Below, one piece after another: positions 1 to 4,824 of a DNA stretch of 5,243 nt (the stretch's first letter is position 1; each line of letters opens with the position of its first letter). A model generated the notes under the pieces. The model was not told the origin of the DNA and ran no database searches. It saw only the letters and a list, made by a program, of their open reading frames with translations. Source of the stretch: Chloroflexota bacterium. Lineage in GTDB: Bacteria > Chloroflexota > Anaerolineae > Anaerolineales > UBA4823. Position numbers and translations under genes: made by a program. The stretch lies in assembly GCA_021849525.1 (NCBI GenBank), contig JAJZSS010000168.1:1-5243 (forward strand), read 5' to 3'.

Positions 1-495
1 ATGATCACCGCCCAGTTCTTCCTGGTCGGCGCCGGGATCATCAAAGACCCGGCCGCGGTGCAGGCCCTCTCCCGCACTGGCGACCGGCGCGAGATCCTGC
101 GCGGACCCCTGATCTACGGCATCGTTTTCGTCGCCCTGACCATCCTGTACTGGAAAGATACACCCATCGGGCTGGTGGGATTGATGGTGATGTGCGGCGG
201 CGACGGTCTGGCGGATGTGGTTGGGCGGCGGATCAAAAGCGCACCCATCCCCTGGAATCCGACCAAAACCCTGTCCGGCGCCCTGGCGATGTTCCTGGGC
301 GGGCTGGTCTTTTCGACGGTGATCCTGGGTATTTTCCTGGCCGCCGGTGAGTTCTCCGGCACGCTGGCAGATGCCTTTTTACCGCTCCTGGTGATCTCGC
401 TGGCCGCCACCCTGGTCGAGTCGCTCCCTCTGCGGGATATCGATAACTTCACCACCACCCTGACGGCAGTGATCCTGGGTCATTTCTTCTTTTGA
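1..495 (+). CDS. Phytol/polyprenol kinase-like membrane protein (5'-truncated)
   Basis: The visible 164 residues match the C-terminal part of the VTE5-type phytol kinase / CTP-dependent dolichol kinase family, integral membrane enzymes that phosphorylate isoprenoid alcohols. Seen: a GPLIYG segment at residues 35-40, the signature GGDGLADVVGRR at 66-77, then NPTKTLSGALAMFLGG at 86-101, and near the end VESLP (139-143) followed by D-N-F-T (148-151), an arrangement typical of this family. Hydrophobic helices lie at about 38-50, 56-66, 94-115 and 125-140. Family members usually have 200-300 residues, so the ATG at base 1 is probably an internal Met and the gene starts upstream. The gene ends in TGA, and an 81-bp AT-rich gap without an obvious terminator hairpin separates it from hutH. 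Family known: phytol salvage for tocopherol or quinone synthesis in phototrophs. Inferred: in a non-phototroph the substrate may be another prenol. The family call is firm; the substrate is not. Confidence 0.8.
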   Translation: MITAQFFLVGAGIIKDPAAVQALSRTGDRREILRGPLIYGIVFVALTILYWKDTPIGLVGLMVMCGGDGLADVVGRRIKSAPIPWNPTKTLSGALAMFLGGLVFSTVILGIFLAAGEFSGTLADAFLPLLVISLAATLVESLPLRDIDNFTTTLTAVILGHFFF

Positions 496-576
496 AAATT
501 CTTTCGAGTAATAAATCTGTCGCTTTAATCAAATTCTGCCATTTTTTAACCAGTAATATCAAGGAAATTTACCTCA

Positions 577-2100
577 ATGATCCAGATTGATGGCAATACC
601 CTCACCATCGCAGCCATTGTCGCCGTCGCCCGCCAGGCCGAGCCGGCCAGCCTTTCCGCAGATGCCCGCCAGCGTATGTTGACCTCTCACGTCTGGGTCA
701 GCCAGATGGTCGCCGCCGGCGAGCCGGTCTACGGCATCAACACCGGCTTCGGCATCTTTGCCGACCAGCGCATCCCACCCGCCGATTCTGCTCGCCTGAG
801 CCGCAACCTGATCCTGTCGCATGCCGTGGGCGCCGGGCCGGAGCTGCCGCGCGAAGTGGTGCGGGCTGCCATGCTGATCCGCGCCAATACCCTGGCGGCA
901 GGCTATTCCGGCGTACGCCCCGAGTTGGTCGAAACCCTGCTGGAAATGCTCAACCGCGGCGTCACCCCGGGGGTGCCTTCCCAGGGCTCGCTCGGTTCAT
1001 CCGGCGACCTGGCGCCCCTCTCCCACCTGGCGCTGGTCTTCTCCACCGACGCCGCCGATCGCGAGGCGGAATCCGGCTACGCCGAGTTCCAGGACCAACG
1101 CCTGAGCGGAAAAGCCGCCATGGCAGCCGCCGGTATCCCGCGCCTGGTGCTGGGACCCAAGGAAGGCCTGGCCGCCAACAACGGAGCCACCTTTTCAGCC
1201 GCCCTGGGAGCCCTGGCAGTTCACGATGCCGCCTACCTGCTGGATACCGCCGAGGTCAGCCTGGCAATGAGCCTGGAAGCCATGCTGGGCGTCTCGGCTG
1301 CCTTTGATGAGCGCCTGCACGCCGCCCGCCGCCACCCCGGCCAGATCGCAGTTGCCGGGCGCATCCGCCAGCTCACCCAGGGCAGCACCCTGCTGGATGC
1401 CGCCCACCGCGTCCAGGATGCCTACTCGCTGCGCTGCGCGCCGCAGGTCCAGGGCGCCGCCCGCGATACCCTGGTTTTCGCCGAAGATGTAATTGGGCGC
1501 GAAATCAATGCCGCCACCGATAACCCCCTGCTCTTTGGTCCCACAGAAGCCATCTCAGGCGGCAATTTCCACGGCGAGCCGGTCGGTTTTGCCCTGGATT
1601 ACCTGGCGATCGCCATGAGCGAGGTCGCCGCCATCGCCGAACGCCGCATTTTCCGGATGACGGATTCCAAGCTCAACACCGGCCTGCCACCCATGCTGGT
1701 CGATTCCCCCGAAGCCGCCGGCCTGAATTCGGGGATGATGATGCCCCAGTACACCGCCGCCTCGCTGGTGCTGGAAAACCAGGCCCTGGCGCACCCCGAT
1801 TCGGTCCATTCCCTGCCCACCTCCGCCGAGCAGGAGGACCACAACGCCAATTCGATGACCTCTGCCCGCCATGCCCGCAGCGTGCTGGAGAATACCCGCC
1901 ATGTACTGGCGATCGAGCTGTACTGTGCGGCGCGCGCCATCGACCTGCGCTTACGTCAGATGCCTGAGGCCACGTTAGGAACCGGCGCCAGCCGCGCTCA
2001 CCGCCTCATCCGCCAGCAGGTGGCCTACCAGCCCGGCGATGCCTGGTGGGGACCTGAAATCGATTCGGTGAAGAAACTGCTTGAAAATGAAGTGATTTAG
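577..2100 (+). CDS. hutH: Histidine ammonia-lyase (histidase)
   Basis: Converts L-histidine to trans-urocanate and ammonia, the first step of histidine breakdown; cytosolic homotetramer with a self-made MIO cofactor. The protein has 507 residues, the usual length. Seen: catalytic Tyr52 in YGINTGFG (52-59); Ser81-His82, the pair that marks histidine-specific members (PAL has Phe-Leu, TAL His-Leu); the MIO loop GSLGSSGDLAPLSH (137-150) with triad Ser141-Ser142-Gly143; Asn202-Gly203; HPGQ (253-256); QDAYSLRC (280-287) holding the expected Gln, Tyr and Arg; DNP (315-317); SGGNFHGEP (327-335); and SAEQEDH (416-422) with Glu420 matching the catalytic Glu of Pseudomonas HutH. Oddities: the triad is Ser-Ser-Gly rather than Ala-Ser-Gly, and the segment after Glu420 (HNANSM) is two residues longer than in Pseudomonas. 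The ATG at 577 follows AAGGAA (561-566). The 81-bp gap upstream shows no clear promoter, so read-through from the kinase gene is possible. No hutU, hutI or hutG is visible. Confidence 0.93.
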   Translation: MIQIDGNTLTIAAIVAVARQAEPASLSADARQRMLTSHVWVSQMVAAGEPVYGINTGFGIFADQRIPPADSARLSRNLILSHAVGAGPELPREVVRAAMLIRANTLAAGYSGVRPELVETLLEMLNRGVTPGVPSQGSLGSSGDLAPLSHLALVFSTDAADREAESGYAEFQDQRLSGKAAMAAAGIPRLVLGPKEGLAANNGATFSAALGALAVHDAAYLLDTAEVSLAMSLEAMLGVSAAFDERLHAARRHPGQIAVAGRIRQLTQGSTLLDAAHRVQDAYSLRCAPQVQGAARDTLVFAEDVIGREINAATDNPLLFGPTEAISGGNFHGEPVGFALDYLAIAMSEVAAIAERRIFRMTDSKLNTGLPPMLVDSPEAAGLNSGMMMPQYTAASLVLENQALAHPDSVHSLPTSAEQEDHNANSMTSARHARSVLENTRHVLAIELYCAARAIDLRLRQMPEATLGTGASRAHRLIRQQVAYQPGDAWWGPEIDSVKKLLENEVI

Positions 2101-2106
2101 GATCAT

Positions 2107-2130
2107 TGTCACATCTTTGTGTGACATTTT
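2107..2130 (+). terminator. Perfect 7-bp palindrome with T-run after hutH
   Basis: TGTCACA (2107-2113) and TGTGACA (2120-2126) form a perfect 7-bp stem with a 6-nt loop, followed by TTTT (2127-2130), starting 6 nt after the hutH stop. This fits a weak intrinsic terminator, since only three stem pairs are G-C. The same 20-bp symmetric element also resembles a dimeric regulator site: it ends 10 bp upstream of the -35 box of the next promoter, its centre lying about 55 bp before the expected transcription start. The sequence alone does not decide between the two roles. Confidence 0.5.
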
Positions 2131-2136
2131 CCACGG

Positions 2137-2165
2137 TTGACGGGAGTTTAATAACTTGATAGAAT
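2137..2165 (+). promoter_or_regulatory. Sigma-70-type promoter of the Fe-S carrier gene
   Basis: TTGACG (2137-2142) and TAGAAT (2160-2165) are each one mismatch from the -35 and -10 consensus and are spaced by exactly 17 bp. Transcription would start near 2172, giving a leader of about 40 nt before the ATG at 2212. This is the clearest promoter in the window and makes the carrier gene its own transcription unit. Confidence 0.7.
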
Positions 2166-2175
2166 TGGTCAATAT

Positions 2176-2189
2176 TACCGGGTACGGTA
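2176..2189. repeat. Small inverted repeat in the Fe-S carrier leader
   Basis: TACCG (2176-2180) and CGGTA (2185-2189) are perfect inverted arms around GGTA. The element lies just after the predicted transcription start and 10 bp before the Shine-Dalgarno site, so it could be an operator or a short leader hairpin. A second near-palindrome, ATTGGTCAAT (2164-2173), overlaps the -10 box end. Both are short and could be chance. Confidence 0.25.
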
Positions 2190-2211
2190 TCTCCGAAACG
2201 AGGTGAAAACC

Positions 2212-2625
2212 ATGCTTAACGAACAAATTCAAACCGAAACCATCAGCCTGACCCCCGCTGCGGCCCAGGCTGTTAGTGATCTGCTTGCCAAGCGCAACCT
2301 GGAAGGCTATGCCCTGCGAGTTTTTATCTCTGGCGGCGGCTGCTCCGGCTACCAGTACGGGATGGCGCTCGAGAACAATATCCGCGAGCAGGATTTGAAA
2401 TTCTCCCAGCACGGGGTGCAGCTGGTGGTCGACGAAGTATCCATCGACTACCTGCGCGGCGCTACCGTAGATTATGAAGAGAACCTGATGGGCGGCGGCT
2501 TCAAGATCGAAAATCCGAACGCCCTCTCCTCCTGCGGCTGCGGCAGCTCCTTCAAGGCCAAAGACGGCAGCGCCGCCAGCTCTGAAACAGCCTCGGGCTG
2601 CGGCAGCGGCTGCGGTTGCGGCTAA
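2212..2625 (+). CDS. erpA: A-type iron-sulfur carrier, ErpA-like, with Cys-rich C-terminal tail
   Basis: A-type carriers receive Fe-S clusters from the scaffold machinery and pass them to apo-enzymes in the cytosol. Seen (137-residue numbering): GGGCSGYQYG (41-50) with Cys44, NPNA (102-105), and CGCG with Cys108 and Cys110, the three cluster ligands. The GGGCSG-aromatic-QYG form and CGCGSSF ending resemble ErpA more than IscA or SufA. After the family's normal end there are about 24 extra residues, a Ser/Ala linker and then GCGSGCGCG with three more Cys (130, 134, 136). Start choice: a GTG at 2203 is in frame, but it lies inside GAGGTG (2200-2205), which is an excellent ribosome site with a 6-nt spacer for the ATG at 2212; the ATG is therefore preferred. 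It has its own promoter upstream and a strong terminator downstream. No suf or isc genes are in view. The family call is firm; erpA versus another A-type name is a judgement. Confidence 0.88.
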   Translation: MLNEQIQTETISLTPAAAQAVSDLLAKRNLEGYALRVFISGGGCSGYQYGMALENNIREQDLKFSQHGVQLVVDEVSIDYLRGATVDYEENLMGGGFKIENPNALSSCGCGSSFKAKDGSAASSETASGCGSGCGCG

Positions 2626-2661
2626 CACTCCATTCTCCAATTTACAATCCTGGTTAATTGC

Positions 2662-2712
2662 AAAACCCCAGGGGTCTCAAGAAATCCGCAGGATTTCAAC
2701 CCCTGGGGTTTT
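2662..2712. terminator. Long nested hairpin, bidirectional terminator
   Basis: The outer stem is 14 perfect base pairs: 2662-2675 (AAAACCCCAGGGGT) with 2699-2712 (its exact complement, ending TTTT). Inside it, GAAATCC (2681-2687) pairs with GGATTTC (2691-2697) around a GCA loop, leaving an asymmetric CTCAA/A internal loop. The A-run on one side and T-run on the other give a U-tract in either direction. It lies between converging genes, the plus-strand Fe-S carrier ending at 2625 and the minus-strand SH3 gene ending at 2746, as expected for a shared terminator. Confidence 0.88.
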
Positions 2713-2745
2713 CTGTGTCTATCAGGCCACAGAATCTTCTAAGAT

Positions 2746-3369
2746 CTACCTGCCGCTCAGGATCGAGATCAGCATCCCGAAAAATCCCACCACCAGCATA
2801 GTAACGATCAGCATCCCCATCGGAATCCGTCCCGGCGCCGCTGCCTGCCCGCTGTTGGCGATAAAGGTCGGCTGGACCACCGGCGCCGGCGGGGTAAATG
2901 TTGGCAGCCGGGTGGGCTGAATATCCACCAGGAATTGGGCCGCCAGGGTCGGGTCGATGGTCGGAGTCGTGCGCGGGGTCGGCGTCGGCGGCGGCTCTAC
3001 GATCGGCACCGGCCCGGTCAGATCGACCAGCGGTGAATACACCCAAGCCACTCCATTCGGAGCGCCTGGGTAAGCGATCTGCACCCAGTCTCCGCCCACG
3101 CTGCGCCCCAATGCCGGGACAGATTGGCCCACCACCAGCACGCCGATAATATCGTACCCGCTGGTCCCCGGCCCGGAGCGCACATTGATCTGGTCCTGCT
3201 CGCCAACCTTGACCACCGCCATCGCCCCGGAGGGGGTGCCGGTCACGGTCGCGATATCGACGGTTGGAATCTGCGCCACAGGCTGGGCGCTGGCCCCGCT
3301 GATCTGCCCCAGCAGTGCCAGGGCGGCCAGCAGAACCCCAAAGATCCCGCCAAACTTGAAACCTTTCAT
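2746..3369 (-). CDS. Exported bacterial SH3-domain protein with C-terminal membrane anchor
   Basis: The protein has 207 residues in four parts. A signal peptide at about 1-28 has a hydrophobic core (GVLLAALALLG) and a likely cut after Ala-Ser-Ala (26-28). A bacterial SH3 (SH3b) domain spans about 48-117, with the family hallmarks INVRSGPGTS (61-70), a hydrophobic strand and GQ (81-82), GDWVQI (93-98) and a closing AWVYSPLV (108-115). A Pro/Thr-rich linker (about 120-168) follows, then a hydrophobic segment (about 183-204) with a very short Ser-Gly-Arg tail. Known: SH3b domains often bind cell-wall or other extracellular ligands. Inferred: a surface protein held by its C-terminal helix, with the SH3b domain outside. 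The ATG is preceded by GGAGG at only 4 nt, which supports this start. It converges on the Fe-S carrier gene and diverges from the zinc-ribbon gene. No enzymatic domain is visible, so the function is unknown. Confidence 0.82.
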   Translation of the reverse strand: MKGFKFGGIFGVLLAALALLGQISGASAQPVAQIPTVDIATVTGTPSGAMAVVKVGEQDQINVRSGPGTSGYDIIGVLVVGQSVPALGRSVGGDWVQIAYPGAPNGVAWVYSPLVDLTGPVPIVEPPPTPTPRTTPTIDPTLAAQFLVDIQPTRLPTFTPPAPVVQPTFIANSGQAAAPGRIPMGMLIVTMLVVGFFGMLISILSGR

Positions 3370-3375
3370 TAAACC

Positions 3376-3404
3376 TCCACGTTCGACGCCCTACCGATTA
3401 TAAT
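3376..3404 (+). promoter_or_regulatory. Divergent promoter region with palindromic -10 box
   Basis: A perfect TATAAT (3399-3404) is read toward the zinc-ribbon gene, with a weak -35 (TCCACG, 3376-3381) at 17 bp; start would be near 3411, giving a leader of about 13 nt. The surrounding ATTATAAT (3397-3404) is its own reverse complement, so a perfect TATAAT (3402 down to 3397) is also read toward the SH3 gene, with a leader of about 20 nt. No good -35 is seen for the minus direction. The whole spacer between the two starts is 54 bp. Confidence 0.5.
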
Positions 3405-3423
3405 CCATAGCGCCGGAGACAAT

Positions 3424-4050
3424 ATGAAAACCAGTTTATCATTCCCTGCAAGTGAGCCTCCTACTGCCCCGCGCATTTATCACGGCGAGCTGACACCCAA
3501 CCAGCTCGGGCGCGCCCTGGTAGGCGAATTCAACCGCGGCAACCTGCACGCCCAGCAGTTCGGTTCCGCTGAGCAGGTGGTCGTACAGATCGCTTCTCGC
3601 CGTCCCGCAATGTCGGGTGGGGATACCGCCCTCACTGTGCATATCCAGAAAGTAGCGGATGGCATCGCCGTTGTATTAGGCCGCCAGTCCTGGCTTAGTA
3701 TCGCCGCCAGCCTGGGGTTGACTGCCTTTTCCGCCTGGCGCAACCCCTGGAATCTGCTCTCCCGCCTCGACGATGTCGCCCAGGACGTCGAAAATCTCAA
3801 CCTGGTCGAAAACGTGTGGTCGGTGATCGATCAAACCGCCCGCGCCGCTGGCGCCGGGCAGCAGCTTTCCGAGCGCCTACGGCGGGTGGTCTGCAGCTAC
3901 TGCCGGGCTGCCAATCCGGTCGGCGAAAGCGTGTGCGTGGCTTGCGGTGCTCCCCTGGGTGATGCCCAGCCCCGCACCTGCCGGAACTGCGGCTTCGTGG
4001 TGCGCAGTTACGAATCGATCTGCCCGAACTGCAAAAAACGCCTGAGTTGA
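3424..4050 (+). CDS. Protein of unknown function with two C-terminal zinc ribbons
   Basis: The protein has 208 residues and no signal peptide. Residues about 20-87 look like a small alpha/beta domain of alternating hydrophobic strands (QVVVQIA, ALTVHIQ, GIAVVLG). Residues 90-112 are a moderately hydrophobic, Trp-containing stretch (WLSIAASLGLTAFSAW) that may touch the membrane or be buried. An acidic helix follows (about 114-145). The C-terminus carries two zinc ribbons: Cys157-x2-Cys160 with Cys171-x2-Cys174, and Cys186-x2-Cys189 with Cys200-x2-Cys203, spaced as expected for four-Cys zinc sites. Such paired short ribbons commonly mediate protein or nucleic-acid contacts, but no specific role can be given. 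The ATG follows GGAG (3415-3418) at 5 nt. It is divergent from the SH3 gene and may be co-regulated with it through the shared 54-bp spacer. Similar zinc-ribbon proteins are, as far as I recall, found in Chloroflexota; this was not checked. Confidence 0.8.
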   Translation: MKTSLSFPASEPPTAPRIYHGELTPNQLGRALVGEFNRGNLHAQQFGSAEQVVVQIASRRPAMSGGDTALTVHIQKVADGIAVVLGRQSWLSIAASLGLTAFSAWRNPWNLLSRLDDVAQDVENLNLVENVWSVIDQTARAAGAGQQLSERLRRVVCSYCRAANPVGESVCVACGAPLGDAQPRTCRNCGFVVRSYESICPNCKKRLS

Positions 4051-4088
4051 TTGAGCGCCGGTTATCTCTCAGCTGTTAACCAGACTCT

Positions 4089-4448
4089 GTGTCCCTCTAC
4101 CCAGGCATTGGGGCCGGGTTCCAGGCTATGCTGCCTCGGCCCGCATTTGATTTGGGTGAAACTCCCAGCCTGTTCACCGGCGAGACCTTCACCCGGAGTG
4201 TCTTATTTACCGATCCCGGCGCCGATACCTGGACGGCAACGGTGGATTACGGCGATGGCAGCGGACCCCAGCCGCTGGTACTGACTGGAAATCAGTTCAG
4301 CCTCTATCACCATTATCTGCTCCCCGGTGAGTACACCCTCACCGTAGTCGTTACCGATGACGATGGCGGGGCTGGATCGTCTTCGATTACGATTCAGGTA
4401 ACCGGATATCGAATATTACTGCCCGCAGTCTTCAATCCGGAAGGTTAA
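4089..4448 (+). CDS. PKD-domain ORF, probable 5'-truncated remnant of an exported protein
   Basis: The ORF encodes 119 residues from a GTG, or 106 from an ATG at 4128. Residues about 20-104 form one PKD (Ig-like beta-sandwich) domain: FTDPGADTWTATVDYGDG (40-57) holds the turn usually written as DFGDG or DWGDG, and YLLPGEYTLTVVVTDDDGG (76-94) is the standard closing strand pair. PKD domains occur in secreted or surface proteins and rarely stand alone. Here there is no signal peptide, no Shine-Dalgarno site before either start, and the frame is closed by a stop at 4077-4079. The last residues (YRILLPAVFNPEG) look like the hydrophobic Leu-Pro-containing tail seen at the end of many exported Anaerolineae proteins (from memory). 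The likeliest reading is the surviving C-terminal end of a larger secreted protein. The domain itself is intact, so a recent deletion or an unusual small gene are both possible. Confidence 0.55.
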   Translation: MSLYPGIGAGFQAMLPRPAFDLGETPSLFTGETFTRSVLFTDPGADTWTATVDYGDGSGPQPLVLTGNQFSLYHHYLLPGEYTLTVVVTDDDGGAGSSSITIQVTGYRILLPAVFNPEG

Positions 4449-4489
4449 CAGTCATCAGGGTTGTCCATTGTCCGCAAAATTACATGTTC

Positions 4490-4519
4490 TTGACAGGATT
4501 CTCTGTTTTGTGGTATTTT
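4490..4519 (+). promoter_or_regulatory. Sigma-70-type promoter with perfect -35
   Basis: TTGACA (4490-4495) is a perfect -35 box; TATTTT (4514-4519) is a 4-of-6 -10 box at 18 bp. Transcription would begin near 4526, about 490 nt before the next clear start codon, so the product is either a very long leader or a separate RNA. A TATAAA at 4520-4525 lies too far from the -35 to be its partner. Confidence 0.45.
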
Positions 4520-4525
4520 TATAAA

Positions 4526-4713
4526 GTCTGAATGCCGGGGGGTTTATCATTCAGCTTGCGCCGGTCCCATAATTAATATCCAAAGCCGGCCGTGCCATTA
4601 TCCGTATGGTGGATTGCGTCGTTAAGTTGGTGTCAAAGCTGCAAGATTCTGGAGTTCAAAATAACAACCGCTTAATTCGCGCACCCGGCAATTTATCGGT
4701 ATTCCGGGTTTTG
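4526..4713 (+). ncRNA. Candidate structured small RNA or leader RNA
   Basis: The segment runs from the predicted start to a terminator-like hairpin. Seen stems: AAG-CTGAATG (4524-4534, one T bulge) with CATTCAG-CTT (4548-4557); GCCGG (4560-4564) with CCGGC (4586-4590); CCAT (4595-4598) with ATGG (4605-4608); GTTAAG (4621-4626) with CTTAAT (4671-4676), one pair being G-T, extended by TTG/CAA inside and GCG/CGC outside across small loops; and ACCCGG (4683-4688) with CCGGGT (4704-4709), plus AAT/ATT inside, running into TTTT (4709-4712). The last element has the form of an intrinsic terminator, giving an RNA of about 185 nt. No known family was recognised, and pairing by chance is possible for the shorter stems. 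The boundaries are inferred. Confidence 0.3.
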
Positions 4714-4755
4714 GGGTCCAATGCTTGAAATGTCAGACGCATCATAGTAACGTAC

Positions 4756-4824
4756 GTTAATTCGGGCCTTTGAGCATGCGCGCCGTCCAGCTCGCACGGC
4801 GCTGCAGCCAGAAGGCCCGTTAAC
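4756..4824. repeat. 69-nt imperfect inverted repeat (long GC-rich hairpin)
   Basis: The arms pair along nearly their whole length: GTTAA (4756-4760) with TTAAC (4820-4824), then C-GGGCCTT (4763-4770) with AAGGCCC-G (4812-4819), a bulged middle section, and GCGCCGT (4780-4786) with ACGGCGC (4796-4802) around a 9-nt loop. Bulges fall at TT 4761-4762, at A4773, A4776, T4803 and A4810. There is no T-run, so it is not a standard terminator. The right arm runs into the tandem repeats. I checked for an integron attC pattern and the core-site consensus does not fit. Confidence 0.55.

Noticed and set aside
114..458. Minus-strand ORF inside the kinase gene
   Set aside because: Its translation is low-complexity, Arg/Pro-rich and matches nothing recognisable. 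The plus strand here encodes a clear family signature.
1555..1940. Minus-strand ORFs inside hutH
   Set aside because: These are shadow frames of a GC-rich gene with no domain or start signal.
2203..2211. GTG at 2203 as start of the Fe-S carrier
   Set aside because: The GTG is part of the GAGGTG ribosome site that suits the ATG at 2212, and it has no ribosome site of its own.
1975..2640. 221-residue minus-strand ORF
   Set aside because: It runs antisense across the end of hutH, the promoter region and the Fe-S carrier. Its Ala/Gly-rich start is the mirror of the GCG-rich tail codons, and both plus-strand genes are well supported.
2662..2712. CRISPR or insertion-sequence end
   Set aside because: There is only one copy, with no spacers, no transposase and no target duplication in view. 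A terminator explains it better.
2696..3206. Other-frame ORFs over the SH3 gene, both strands
   Set aside because: The signal peptide, SH3b motifs and membrane segment all lie in the 2746-3369 frame; the others have biased composition only.
4051..4284. 77-residue TTG-start ORF after the zinc-ribbon gene
   Set aside because: It overlaps the PKD frame out of phase, shows no domain and lacks a ribosome site.
4756..4824. Integron attC site
   Set aside because: The arms look attC-like in size, but neither end fits the RYYYAAC / GTTRRRY core pattern, and no integrase or cassette array is present.
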